Shown here piece after piece: positions 17,275 to 26,447 of a DNA stretch of 48,300 nt. Position 1 is the first letter of the stretch. Each line of letters begins with the position of its first letter. This DNA comes from an uncultured Schlesneria sp. (GTDB lineage Bacteria > Planctomycetota > Planctomycetia > Planctomycetales > Planctomycetaceae). The stretch is taken from assembly GCA_903871875.1 (NCBI GenBank), contig CAIQIR010000024.1, forward strand, positions 1 to 48,300, read 5' to 3'. The position numbers and the translations under genes are program-made. The notes below the pieces were generated by a model that was not told the origin of the DNA, did no database searches, and saw nothing but the letters and a program-made list of their open reading frames with translations.

Positions 17275-18795
17275 TTAACGGAGAAAGAGGTGATAGACTC
17301 GATTCGTCGTCTCGTCGACACAAGGGTAGCCGAGCGTATCGAGGAACTCTTGAAACTCCGCTTTCTCCGCCGCCTGGACCTGAATACCGACCAGGATGCG
17401 CCCATAATCGGCGCCCTGGTTGCGATAGTGGAACAGACTGATATTCCAATTGGGATGCATACTCGACAGGAACCGCATCAGCGCACCGGGCCGTTCGGGA
17501 AATTCGAAGCGGTAAAGTCTCTCGTCACCGGCCAATCGACTTCGGCCGCCGACCATGTAACGCAGGTGCTCTTTCGAAAGTTCGTCATCGACCAGATCCA
17601 ATGCCACGAACCCCTGTGCGGCGAGCTCTTGGCTGATCCCGCAGGCTTCACTGCGGTTGTTGATGGCCAGGCCTACTAGCACATGGGCCTCTTTTTCGTC
17701 CGAGATCCGGTAGTTGAATTCGGTGACATTTCGCTGGCCGATCGACTGACACAACCGCTTAAAGCTTCCCGGTTCCTCCGGGATAGTGACGGCGAACAGC
17801 GCTTCGCGTTCTTCCCCCGCTTCGGCTCGCTCGGCGACGAATCGTAAGCGGTCGAAGTTCATGTTCGCGCCGCAGGTGATGGCCACCAGATTTTCACCTT
17901 GCAGATCGTGCTGCGCGACGTAGTGCTTCATTCCAGCCACGCTCATAGCGCCGGCCGGCTCCAAGATACTTCGGGTATCTTCAAAGACATCCTTGATGGC
18001 TGCGCAGACGGCATCGGTGTCCACGACGACAAAGTCATCGACCAGTTCCCGTGTCATCCGTAGCGTTTCTTCACCGACCATTTTCACGGCGGTGCCATCC
18101 GAAAACAGTCCGACATCTGCGAGTTGCAGTCGCTGACCGGCCTTGACGGAACGAAGCATGGCGTCGGAATCCACCATCTGGACACCGATCACCTTAATCT
18201 CGGGTCGCACCGCCTTGATATAAGCGGCGACACCCGAGATCAACCCACCCCCGCCGACCGCGACAAACACGGCATGGAGGGGATGTTGATGCTGTCGAAG
18301 AATCTCCATACCAATTGTGCCCTGACCAGCAATCACGTCTGGATCGTCAAAAGGATGTACGAACACGTACTGATATGTTTTCTGTAACTTGAGCGCGTGA
18401 GCGTAAGCATCAGAGTAACTGTCGCCGTGCAGAATCACCTGGGCGCCCCATGAACGGACGGCGTCTGATTTCAACTGCGGGGTTGTCACCGGCATGACAA
18501 TGATGGCTTGGCAACCTAACCGATGCGCGCTGAGCGCAACGCCTTGGGCATGATTTCCCGCTGACGCACAAATGACTCCCCGAGTCCGCTCTTCGGGGGA
18601 CAAATGGACCATTTTGTTGTAGGCGCCCCGCAGTTTGAAACTAAAGACCGGCTGAGTGTCTTCACGTTTCAGCAGCACCGTGTTGCCCAGGCGGTTAGAG
18701 AGCTTACGTGCCGGTTCCAATGACGATTCAATTGCCACGTCGTAGACGCGGGCGTTCAGAATTCGCTGCAAGTAATCCAACAGGCGTTTTTCCAT
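17275..18795 (-). CDS. ilvA: Threonine ammonia-lyase, biosynthetic (threonine deaminase)
   Basis: The enzyme converts threonine to 2-oxobutyrate, the first committed step of isoleucine synthesis, in the cytoplasm. From ATG 18795 the product is 506 aa, close to the 514 aa of E. coli IlvA; an upstream in-frame start at 18918 adds residues with no homology. The PLP-binding lysine is K54 in FSFKLRGAYN, and the glycine-rich phosphate loop is seen as VAVGGGGLISG. The C-terminal third carries two ACT-like regulatory domains (ALFAVTIPEEPGSFKRLC and LYRFEFPERPGALMRFL), as expected for the isoleucine-inhibited biosynthetic form rather than the short catabolic TdcB. No other ilv gene is nearby. Confidence 0.95.
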   Translation of the reverse strand: MEKRLLDYLQRILNARVYDVAIESSLEPARKLSNRLGNTVLLKREDTQPVFSFKLRGAYNKMVHLSPEERTRGVICASAGNHAQGVALSAHRLGCQAIIVMPVTTPQLKSDAVRSWGAQVILHGDSYSDAYAHALKLQKTYQYVFVHPFDDPDVIAGQGTIGMEILRQHQHPLHAVFVAVGGGGLISGVAAYIKAVRPEIKVIGVQMVDSDAMLRSVKAGQRLQLADVGLFSDGTAVKMVGEETLRMTRELVDDFVVVDTDAVCAAIKDVFEDTRSILEPAGAMSVAGMKHYVAQHDLQGENLVAITCGANMNFDRLRFVAERAEAGEEREALFAVTIPEEPGSFKRLCQSIGQRNVTEFNYRISDEKEAHVLVGLAINNRSEACGISQELAAQGFVALDLVDDELSKEHLRYMVGGRSRLAGDERLYRFEFPERPGALMRFLSSMHPNWNISLFHYRNQGADYGRILVGIQVQAAEKAEFQEFLDTLGYPCVDETTNRVYHLFLR

Positions 18796-19425
18796 AAATC
18801 GTATCTTCACTCTCAAGCCATGCCGCGAATCGACGCGACGTTCGTCGTCCTCCGGCCAAGCCATCCTCGTGCCTGCCAGGTTGTTGATGCGACTTGTCAT
18901 TCGGATTGGATCTGTCAACCGATCCGTCGTCGCTCACTCTGTTCGAGGCACGATATCCCCTCTTGGTTCGGTGAGGAAGGGGACTGTGACGTGCAGGCGC
19001 GACCGAAATTCTTTTCGAAATCGATTTGGCCAAGCCGTTGCAAAAACGTTATCCGTGGCCGTGATCGAACGCCTGCCCTACAGGCAGGGGCCGTGCCGAA
19101 CTTTTCTTCTCGATTCGGATGGTTGATTGAAAGTCATCCAGATTGATCAGGAGCGTCCCGAGGTTTGTCGTGTCTGATACCACGTGACGGCTTTCGGAGA
19201 ACGGGTGTAGAACCCTTGTAAAGAGGATGCCAGCAGTGCCCTCTTCGTACCTCTTAAAGCAATATTTCTTCCGTCCGTGTCCTTGGCGAGCAATCGTCGG
19301 ATGGAATGCAATTTGCCGCTGAAATGTCGCGGCTAATTTCGATACGCCCCGTGAGCAACGTTCCGCGCCGCGCCGTGGCCCCTCGTTGATAATTCTGCTC
19401 CTGATTGCTGTGGAGGGTTTGCGCC
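18796..19425. other. Intergenic region, no gene seen
   Basis: This is 630 bp between divergent genes. The open frames here show no protein family character. The only structure noticed is an inverted repeat, CCTGCC-ctaca-GGCAGG, at 19072-19088 without a T tract. It presumably contains the promoters of ilvA and of the secreted protein. Confidence 0.5.
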
Positions 19426-20847
19426 ATGTTTCATCGATCACCATCACCTGTTGTTCTTTTCTCAATGATCGTTTCGGCCACTCAAGTTTGGGGTCAGACG
19501 GCTGCACCACCACGTGTCGGTTCGCAGCCCTCGTTAGGCAATTCCGCTCTGCGGTCGAATAGTTTCGAGCCCAACAAACCGGTCGCGATGGCCAACAAGA
19601 TCATCAAACCAATACCGCTGTCAGCCGACTCTCAGCGTAGCGCCCTGATGAACATTGATCGGAATATATTGGGCCAAATCGAGGATCTGTCTGAGAAGCT
19701 GAAGGCCATTTTGCCAGACGAACTCGCCATTCTGACGAAGACCACCGGTTGGAAAACGGAAGACCAGCAAACCTTGGTCGGGGCCTTGCGAGACGGTGAT
19801 CGAACCGCCGTCTATGAAGCCTGGGTCAAAGGCAACCCCCAAGATACGGCCGGGGCCGAGTTGGCGGCCCGACAGACCGATGTGAAACGCCTGATGTCGC
19901 GGCTGGCCCAGGATGTCGAAAAGAATCCCACTGCGATGAAGCCGAATGTCGCTGAATTTGATCTGGCCTTGGGTAAGATCGCGAGTTCGACACCTGCTGT
20001 CACTGACCTCGCGATCCTTGTCAAGACTCTGAAAACATGGGTTGAAGCACGGAAGTTGATCGAGACCGCTGTTCCCGGAAAGGGGCCGGTGGCCAAACTG
20101 CCCGCGAGCAGCGATGTGACGATGATTTTTGATCCAACCTTGCCGCTCGGCACGGCCATTGTTCTCAGTGATCAGGCGATGTTGGTTGGCCGCGAAGGAC
20201 AAAGTTCGCTCGTCATTTCCAAAGGTAATGCGGCCGAAGCGTTAGGTTTGCCAATCGTCACAGGGTCGCCACTGGTCGAAGCGGAAGGCGAGGAAATGTT
20301 AGATGGTGTTTTGATCATTAATCCGGCCAGCTCGCGCGGGACGATTAATTACAATATTAATGGGAACCACTACGTGGCTCAGGCCGGCATGCAGCAGAAA
20401 CTGGCCGCACTCCAGAATGGTCTCAATTGGACGATCGAATACGATCGAGGTGAGAAGTTTGGTCCCGCGACTTATACGCTGGCGCCCGGTACGTATCGCT
20501 TTACTCCCACCGATCGCGGTTGGGAACTTTACCGGCAACGATTTGAAATTGTGTTGGACAACTCACAAAGCAATCAAGAGTTCAATTTCATCTTCCAAGG
20601 GGAGGATCTGATTGTTCCGTCGGGCGGTGCCAGGACGATTGTCTCGAACTACCCTGTCGTGCTGCGATTCGACCGCGGTAACGGAACGGCTTTCGTTGCG
20701 AAAACGACCCCTATCACCGTCGGCACGATCCAAGTGGGGGTCAACGCCAACGACAATTTATGGGATCTCTTTCCGACCAGTGGAAACCGCCGCGAAGTGT
20801 CGAAACTGAAGCCATTCAATGCTGACGGTCGTGGAACCACGAAATAA
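19426..20847 (+). CDS. Secreted hypothetical protein
   Basis: This 473-aa protein is not recognised. ATG 19426 is preceded by GGAGGG (19412-19417), an excellent ribosome-binding site, and is preferred over a start at 19405. A signal peptide is clear: a short basic start, hydrophobic PVVLFSMIVSA, and likely cleavage near VWG-QTAAP. The mature protein has a helical N-terminal half (ILGQIEDLSEKLKAILPDEL, VKRLMSRLAQDVEKN) and a beta-rich C-terminal half with repeated Y/N/G strands (GTINYNINGNHYVAQAG, YTLAPGTYRFTPTDRGWELY). No catalytic motif is evident. It probably acts in the periplasm or at the cell surface. Confidence 0.85.
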   Translation: MFHRSPSPVVLFSMIVSATQVWGQTAAPPRVGSQPSLGNSALRSNSFEPNKPVAMANKIIKPIPLSADSQRSALMNIDRNILGQIEDLSEKLKAILPDELAILTKTTGWKTEDQQTLVGALRDGDRTAVYEAWVKGNPQDTAGAELAARQTDVKRLMSRLAQDVEKNPTAMKPNVAEFDLALGKIASSTPAVTDLAILVKTLKTWVEARKLIETAVPGKGPVAKLPASSDVTMIFDPTLPLGTAIVLSDQAMLVGREGQSSLVISKGNAAEALGLPIVTGSPLVEAEGEEMLDGVLIINPASSRGTINYNINGNHYVAQAGMQQKLAALQNGLNWTIEYDRGEKFGPATYTLAPGTYRFTPTDRGWELYRQRFEIVLDNSQSNQEFNFIFQGEDLIVPSGGARTIVSNYPVVLRFDRGNGTAFVAKTTPITVGTIQVGVNANDNLWDLFPTSGNRREVSKLKPFNADGRGTTK

Positions 20848-21135
20848 GTTCTCTGCGATAAAGTCGTAAAAGTCGTGTCTCAGGCGCGACGCACGGGGGG
20901 AATCTCACCGGCGAATCTGCTCGTCAGACTTTCCCGCGAGAGCAATTGGAATTCTTCCGTGCGTCACATCGCCAGCCGACACCGAATTCTCGGTCTGGCC
21001 GGCACTGTGATTTTCCCTTGTTCTGAGGGGCTTGAAACTCAAATTGACAAAATTGCCGGAAGCAAGATAGAGTCCCGGCCTCTCCCAACCCGTCGAAATC
21101 ACATCTCGTTCAAAATTCAATCTGCGGATTCGCAA

Positions 21136-21999
21136 TTGTCCCCGCACGTACACTATTTCGCGCGGAGTAAATGGCTGCCAGTAATGGTAGCTCTGTGCAG
21201 TTTGTGCGCGCATTTGGGTTGTACATTATTTCCCGCGATGGCTCCGCTGACTTCAAATTCGGCTGGCCCGCGAACGCTGCCACCAATTCAAACCTCACCT
21301 GAAGCGATCCAACTCGATGTCTTTTTCGTCGAGCGTCCAGCGGACGATCGACTATTGGCTACCGGTGTCTGGAAAGAAGTGGATCAGATCGGAGCTTTAT
21401 CGTCTGAAACACGGGAAACTCTGCGAGACAATGGGTTTCGCGTCGGAATCGTCGGTTCCAATCCTCCTCCGGCGGTCCAGAAGCTATTGGGGATGGCCGC
21501 AGAAATCTCAACAGACGACTCCGATCGCGCCAAACCGTTCATGGGACACCATCACTTCTTCCCCCCGGGCGTCGAGACACAAATTGCCACGGGCGTCGAG
21601 CATCAACAGTGTGAAGTCCTCATCCGCGATGGAGAACGTACGAAGACACTCGAATTCGAACGAGCGAGTTGCGTTTTGCGGATGAAAGCCCAGCGATTGC
21701 AAGAGGGCTGGGTCCGGGTTGATTTTCAACCTGAGATTCATCACGGCGAGAGCATCATGCGCCCCACCGCGACTGAAACCGGCTGGGCATATCGTGGCGG
21801 ACAAGATATCGATGTCCGCCATGCCCAACATTTCCACGTCATGATGAACGTGGGTGAATGGGTGCTGATCACCGCCACACCTGATGATGATGATACCTTG
21901 GGTGACAGGTTCTTCTGTCATACGGACCAAGGGCTGAAGAGGCAACGCGTCCTCATCGTTCGGATTGCCGGATCAGGTCAATCGCCGACGAATCATTAG
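21136..21999 (+). CDS. Putative lipoprotein, planctomycete hypothetical
   Basis: The frame is open from 20875, but the upstream part has no protein character. The hydrophobic stretch WLPVMVALCSLCAHLGC looks like a lipoprotein signal with Cys at the end of AHLGC. TTG 21136 supplies basic residues (HYFARSK) before it; ATG 21184 is the alternative. No good ribosome-binding site decides between them. The mature part begins with P/T-rich sequence, then IQLDVFFVERPADDRLL and WKEVDQIGALS, and later a beta-rich section (WVRVDFQPEIHHGES, HFHVMMNVGEWVLITA). I have no functional assignment; a distant relation to secretin-like accessory domains is conceivable. It ends in a 4-bp convergent overlap with the next gene. 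Confidence 0.75.
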   Translation: MSPHVHYFARSKWLPVMVALCSLCAHLGCTLFPAMAPLTSNSAGPRTLPPIQTSPEAIQLDVFFVERPADDRLLATGVWKEVDQIGALSSETRETLRDNGFRVGIVGSNPPPAVQKLLGMAAEISTDDSDRAKPFMGHHHFFPPGVETQIATGVEHQQCEVLIRDGERTKTLEFERASCVLRMKAQRLQEGWVRVDFQPEIHHGESIMRPTATETGWAYRGGQDIDVRHAQHFHVMMNVGEWVLITATPDDDDTLGDRFFCHTDQGLKRQRVLIVRIAGSGQSPTNH

Positions 22000-22409
22000 T
22001 GGTGTCGGGAAACTGCTCGTCCCATACAAAAGCCGAGGCAGATCCCGGCCAGGATTGAGGCCAACGGGTTCTTCTTGATGACGGCCACGATATCGGCGGC
22101 GATGCCTTCCAATCCTTCTTGCTCAATATAGTCTCCGGTGGCTCGCAGCTTTTCACCGACCTGGGCCGAAGCGTCGCCCGCTGACTTCAATTGTTCGCCG
22201 ACGGCGGTGGTGGCCTCTCCCGCACGTTGACTGATGTACGCACCGGCCTCTTCAGCTCGTTTCGTCGAATCGGCGAGAAATTCGTTGGCTTTTGTCCCAA
22301 CGTTGTCGGCAACCGACTTCATTCCTTCGACCGCGTTTACAGTCGCTTGTCCGATTTGATTTCCAAAATCTTGAATTCGATTCATCATGGGATTTGATGT
22401 TTCAGCCAT
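21996..22409 (-). CDS. DUF883/LEA-like membrane-anchored helical protein
   Basis: From ATG 22409 (GGGAG about 11 nt upstream) the product is 137 aa. It is mainly one long amphipathic helix of Ala/Glu/Lys/Gly repeats (KANEFLADSTKRAEEAGAYI, AGDASAQVGEKLRATGDY), ending in a small-residue membrane helix, NPLASILAGICLGFCMGRAV. This layout matches the DUF883/ElaB-YqjD style of tail-anchored, stress-associated proteins and group-3 LEA proteins. A longer frame to 22598 adds sequence without this character. It is divergent from a second, shorter protein of the same composition. Confidence 0.82.
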   Translation of the reverse strand: MAETSNPMMNRIQDFGNQIGQATVNAVEGMKSVADNVGTKANEFLADSTKRAEEAGAYISQRAGEATTAVGEQLKSAGDASAQVGEKLRATGDYIEQEGLEGIAADIVAVIKKNPLASILAGICLGFCMGRAVSRHH

Positions 22410-22667
22410 TGGAATCCGCTCCCGTTTAATAGGACTTCCTGTTTCGAGCCGCTTGAATTTCAGCACAGAGATCATGGGATCGCTGCAATTCTCTGACGGG
22501 ATTAATGGGCAAAACATGTGCCACCGAACAGGTCGGTTGTGGATTCGGAAGAAGGATGCCATCACGGCAACAGTCGTGGTGGCCATCACGCTGGTCAAAC
22601 CGGCATGTAATATGCGAATCCTGAAGGACGGTGACCGAAACGGTTTCGCTTTTTAAGGAGGGCGGTG

Positions 22668-22829
22668 ATGAGCGACACGACCAATAACATCAAGCAGACG
22701 ATCGATAAGACCGCGCAAGGCGCGAAGAACATGACCGACAAAGCGGCTGATACCGCAGCAAAAACGGCTCAGAAAACCGGTCAGGCCTTGAAAAACGCCG
22801 GACAAAAGATCCAGAATACTGGCAAGTAG
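22668..22829 (+). CDS. Small (53-aa) LEA/CsbD-like helical protein
   Basis: A 53-residue gene begins at ATG 22668 directly after a near-perfect ribosome-binding site (AAGGAGGG, 22655-22662, 5-nt spacing) and stops with TAG at 22827-22829. The product is almost entirely amphipathic helix of Lys/Thr/Ala/Gln/Asp, with 11-residue-like periodicity (KTAQGAKNMTDKAADTAAKT, then AQKTGQALKNAGQKI). No Cys, Trp or hydrophobic core is present, so it is probably disordered until it meets a membrane or desiccation, as in LEA-3 and CsbD-type stress proteins. Its composition matches the C-terminally anchored protein encoded divergently 258 bp away. Confidence 0.78.
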   Translation: MSDTTNNIKQTIDKTAQGAKNMTDKAADTAAKTAQKTGQALKNAGQKIQNTGK

Positions 22830-22965
22830 ATCGTTTCGTTGATGCCAATTTCGCCCGCCTGTCACTGGTTACTTTGCGCTCACGGTGGCGATTAAACAGC
22901 CAACGGCCGTGACACGCGGGCCTGAACCGAAGGACAGCGGTCCCCTTTTTCTTGTGGAGAACCAC

Positions 22966-23283
22966 ATGGTCAGTACCGTCGACGATCGCAGCGCCTTTTA
23001 TATTCATCTGACCGCGACCGAACAGTCCGCACTCCAAGCGATTGAGGGTGGCGTTGTGGATTATGTGAAAAACAGGTTGGGCAGCAGCTGTCGGCCGATC
23101 TGGGCCAGTCTGAATGACCACGGCCATCGAATTGTCCGATTGTCTGCCGCGGATATCTGCCCGGTGATCGCTTTCAGTATCGGTTCGACGGAATTGACCA
23201 ACTTGTCCGACGATACGCTGCTGCATCTCATCGAAACCTGCGGACCGGAAGAAGCGAGCGAAGCAGAACGCGATGCACAATGA
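22966..23283 (+). CDS. Hypothetical protein, 105 aa
   Basis: ATG 22966 has GGAGA (22956-22960) at good spacing and is chosen over an in-frame start at 22885. The product (MVSTVDDRSAFYIHLT...) is a compact, soluble alpha/beta protein with AFYIHLTATEQSALQAIEGG and later LSDDTLLHLIETCG, ending in an acidic tail. No motif is recognised. It lies between the small helical protein and rpsU on the same strand and is followed by a strong hairpin at 23366-23390. Confidence 0.72.
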   Translation: MVSTVDDRSAFYIHLTATEQSALQAIEGGVVDYVKNRLGSSCRPIWASLNDHGHRIVRLSAADICPVIAFSIGSTELTNLSDDTLLHLIETCGPEEASEAERDAQ

Positions 23284-23365
23284 CGCGGAGAAGTTCGGGG
23301 ATCAAATGGCAGATGATAAGTCACCGTTCCTGATGCTGTCGTCCGGAACGATCGTGGATGAGTGT

Positions 23366-23390
23366 CGTTGGGGCTCGAAGAGCCCCAACG
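23366..23390 (+). terminator. Strong hairpin, probable transcript end
   Basis: CGTTGGGGCTC-GAA-GAGCCCCAACG is a perfect 11-bp stem with a 3-nt loop, 83 bp after the stop of the 105-aa protein. No T tract follows, so it may be a hairpin-only terminator or an RNA-stability element. The rest of the 416-bp gap to rpsU holds the rpsU promoter candidate and nothing else recognised. Confidence 0.45.
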
Positions 23391-23589
23391 CTTCCGCAAA
23401 ACGATCGTAAGTCATTGATAATAAGTAGGATATCGTTGCGATACAGGGTCTCGAATGGTGCTTGAGTGCCGTCTGAATCGGGAACGAGTCACGTGATGGA
23501 CGGTGGCGGGCGATTCCAAAGCGGATTTCGTCATGATTGATGCGATTCCGCCTGGATTGGCGAAGGTTTCCTGAACGGACTTCCTTCGC

Positions 23590-23618
23590 TTCCCACGCCT
23601 GTTGCCCCTTGCTACACT
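23590..23618 (+). promoter_or_regulatory. Candidate extended -10 promoter for rpsU
   Basis: TTCCCA (23590-23595, 4 of 6 matches to TTGACA) and TACACT (23613-23618) are spaced by 17 nt. The -10 is preceded by TGC, an extended -10 signature (TGnTACACT). The rpsU start lies about 80 bp downstream. Confidence 0.45.
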
Positions 23619-23699
23619 GTCCGCCCCGCTGGCGAGTTGGTCGGTATCGGTATCGGCTGCGCGGCAATGGTTTCTCAAGACGTCCGACTGGAGGATTGT

Positions 23700-23939
23700 G
23701 TGGTCAAGTTGCGGTTGCGCGATAACGAGGGGATCAATGACGCGGTGAAGCGGTTTCGTAAATTGGTTGAGCACGCTGGCATCAAGAAGGAAATGCGGCG
23801 TCGCGAATTTTACGAAAAGCCCAGCGAAACCCGCCGTCGCGCCCGTCGTCGTGCCGAACGCCGATCACGAATTCAGCGGATGGTTGGCGGAGGCAGCAGT
23901 CCTGGCGGTAGCGCTCCAGCGAGTAAGCCAGATCGATAA
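23700..23939 (+). CDS. rpsU: Small ribosomal subunit protein bS21
   Basis: The product matches bS21: [18 protein letters not shown], then [15 protein letters not shown] and an Arg-rich tail. The start is GTG 23700, decided by GGAGG at 23690-23694 with 5-nt spacing and by the fact that bS21 normally begins at VKLRLRDNE. An upstream ATG at 23667 would add 11 residues that are not part of the family. The mature product is 79 aa, slightly longer than the about 71 of E. coli because of a Gly/Ser/Pro tail after the basic region. bS21 sits near the anti-Shine-Dalgarno end of 16S rRNA in the 30S subunit. Confidence 0.95.
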   Translation: MVKLRLRDNEGINDAVKRFRKLVEHAGIKKEMRRREFYEKPSETRRRARRRAERRSRIQRMVGGGSSPGGSAPASKPDR

Positions 23940-24043
23940 TCGAATCTGACTCGACGCATGACGAATTCAGGAACGAGTTGCTGTCGTTGCCCGATGTCGG
24001 TGGGCCGGCTCTTTGCTTCGGCGGCTTCTTCCTTTGAGTGACG

Positions 24044-26227
24044 ATGAGCGCATCTTCCCGTCCGTGGCTTGTCCGGCTGACGAATGTGCTGGTGGACTAC
24101 CGTGGTTGGTGGTTATCAATCGCCCTCGTAACCACGTTGCTGGCTTGGGGGCCGGCGTCGCGATTGGAATTTGAGCAATCAATTGAATCGCTTTACGCCA
24201 AGGACAATGCCCGATTGTCCGCGTGGCGGGATAGCAAGCGCCTGTTCGGCGGCGACGAGTTTGTTGTCGTGGCCTATACCGATCCCGAACTGTTTGAGCC
24301 GGACGGAGACAAACTGTCCAAGGCCGCAGTCGGCCGGATCGAGGCGTTGGCCAAGAAGCTGACGAACGTCAGTGGATTGCAGACCGACAGTTTTCAACAT
24401 CTGGCTCATGCTCTTCAGGCCCCCTTTGGTCGCTCTTTGATCCGCAAGCTGATGGAGGGTGTGCTGGTCGGTACTGACGGTCAAACCACGGCCATTTTCT
24501 GTCGGCTCGAACCCGAATCGCAGGCAAAGATCTCTCGGTCGGAAACGTATCGGCTGGTACGCGAAATATCCGACGCCCAGACGCTTCCCACGGCCGTCGT
24601 AGGCGAACCGGTGCAGGTCCACGACATGTTCCGATACGTCGAAGAAGACGGAGCCACCCTGGGTTTCGCGTCAGCCATGCTCTTGATGATCGTCATCTTT
24701 GTCCTGTTCCGCAGTCTTCGTTGGATGGTGTTGCCGCTGCTTGTCGTGCAGGTCACCCTGATTTGGACGAAGGCACTGCTGGTACTGAGCGGCATGCAAC
24801 TGAGCATGGTCAGTTCGATGCTGAATTCGCTGGTCACGATTATTGGGATCGCCACGGTTATGCACATCACTTTGCGATTTCGCGAAAATCGCTTCGATCA
24901 AGAGCCCACTGCGGCCTTACGACAGACGATGTTGGAATTGACGGTTCCCATTTTCTGGACGATTGCCACGACGGCCGCCGGATTTGCCGCACTGCTCTCC
25001 AGCCGGATTGCTCCAGTGGCAAGTTTCGGGATCATGATGACGCTGGCCACGATGCTCGTTATGGTGGCGTGTGCGGTCGTTTTGCCGGGGGGAATTCTGA
25101 TCGGTGAAACCGGACGAGTCCCTGGCAAAGCCCCGGCCGAAGATTGGGTGACCCGGGCACTGGGCCGCTTGACGATCTGGGTCGAGCATCGTCCGCTGGT
25201 CGTGGGTTCGGGTATGGCACTGTTGACGGCGGTGTGCGGCGCGGGGCTGTACTTTCTCAAAGTAGAAACGGATTTCAGCAAGAACTTTCGCGCAAGCAGC
25301 CCGATCGTCAAGTCGCTGGACCTGTTCGAAACGCGATTGGGCGGTGCCGGGACCTGGGAAGTCAACTTTCCCGCTCCGCATGAGCTGGATCCAGCCTTCC
25401 TGGTTCAGGTTCGAGAATTCGCCGCAGAGTTGCGTGGTCTGGAAGATCAGCAGTCACCTGGTCGGCTAACGAAGGTGGTCGTCATCACGGACGGATTGGA
25501 CGTCCTGAGTTTTCTGCCGCTGTCGTGGCGATTGTCGGCGCTGGAACGCATGCAGCCGGACTTTATTACCAGTCTCTACAACGCCGACGCGGGCCGAATG
25601 CGAGTCATGCTGCGGGCTCGTGAACGACAGCCGTCCGATACTAAGCTCAAACTAATTGCCGATGTCGAAGCGGCGGCTCGCAAACGCTTTCCGGAAGCGC
25701 GAGCCACCGGTTTGTTTGTGTTACTCACCTACCTGATCGAAAGCCTGATGGACGATCAATTGGGCAGCTTTTTGATCGCTGCCGCGGCGATTGTGATCTT
25801 GATGACAATCGCCTATCGCAATCTGACACTCGGTTTGATTCTTTTGATTCCCAATCTGTTTCCGATCGTTTTGGTCATCGGCACCATGGGCTGGATCGGT
25901 CTGCCGGTCAATCTGGCCACGGCCATGATCGCGAGCGTCTCGATGGGATTGACCGTGGATTCGAGCATTCATTACCTGGCGGGTTACACTGCCGCGCGGC
26001 GTCGCGGATTAAGCTTTTCGGCGGCGTTGAAGTCGACCCACCAGGGAGTCGGGCTGGCGCTGGTTTTTGCCAATGTCGCTCTCGTGGCCGGATTTTCGGT
26101 GCTGACGTTGTCGCACTTCATCCCCCTCGTCTATTTCGGGATTCTCGTCAGCGTCGCGATGTTGGGCGGTCTTCTGGGAAACTTGGTGCTGTTGCCGTTG
26201 CTCTTGCGGGCCGTTGATCGAAAATAA
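24044..26227 (+). CDS. MMPL/RND-superfamily lipid or hydrophobe transporter
   Basis: This 727-aa inner-membrane protein has the two-fold RND layout: TM1, a large periplasmic loop (LEFEQSIESLYAKDNARLSA...), a block of TM2-6, then TM7, a second loop and TM8-12. The second half carries SMGLTVDSSIHYLAGY, where the Asp is the proton-coupling residue in this family; the first-half counterpart (IIGIATVMHITLRF) lacks it. It lacks the docking domain of drug pumps and resembles the MMPL/HpnN group that moves lipids such as hopanoids. GTG 24038 is an alternative start two codons upstream. No adaptor gene adjoins it. A coiled-coil protein and a glycosyltransferase follow. Confidence 0.9.
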   Translation: MSASSRPWLVRLTNVLVDYRGWWLSIALVTTLLAWGPASRLEFEQSIESLYAKDNARLSAWRDSKRLFGGDEFVVVAYTDPELFEPDGDKLSKAAVGRIEALAKKLTNVSGLQTDSFQHLAHALQAPFGRSLIRKLMEGVLVGTDGQTTAIFCRLEPESQAKISRSETYRLVREISDAQTLPTAVVGEPVQVHDMFRYVEEDGATLGFASAMLLMIVIFVLFRSLRWMVLPLLVVQVTLIWTKALLVLSGMQLSMVSSMLNSLVTIIGIATVMHITLRFRENRFDQEPTAALRQTMLELTVPIFWTIATTAAGFAALLSSRIAPVASFGIMMTLATMLVMVACAVVLPGGILIGETGRVPGKAPAEDWVTRALGRLTIWVEHRPLVVGSGMALLTAVCGAGLYFLKVETDFSKNFRASSPIVKSLDLFETRLGGAGTWEVNFPAPHELDPAFLVQVREFAAELRGLEDQQSPGRLTKVVVITDGLDVLSFLPLSWRLSALERMQPDFITSLYNADAGRMRVMLRARERQPSDTKLKLIADVEAAARKRFPEARATGLFVLLTYLIESLMDDQLGSFLIAAAAIVILMTIAYRNLTLGLILLIPNLFPIVLVIGTMGWIGLPVNLATAMIASVSMGLTVDSSIHYLAGYTAARRRGLSFSAALKSTHQGVGLALVFANVALVAGFSVLTLSHFIPLVYFGILVSVAMLGGLLGNLVLLPLLLRAVDRK

Positions 26228-26447
26228 CCTGAGCCTTGCGACTTTCTTTTCCGTTTTCGGCGAATTACCCTTGGGAGTATCCAAGGTACGAGATCGCCGG
26301 GCCGAGATTGCTGAATTTCGGCCATCCCCTACGCTTGCAATCCCTTTCGCCCCTCAAAATTCGGACGCGAGACGGAAGGGACGGTCCAGCATCGACTGCG
26401 AGAAACGTTTCCACATCAGGTGGGCGCCATTCAATAAGGGAATCGTC

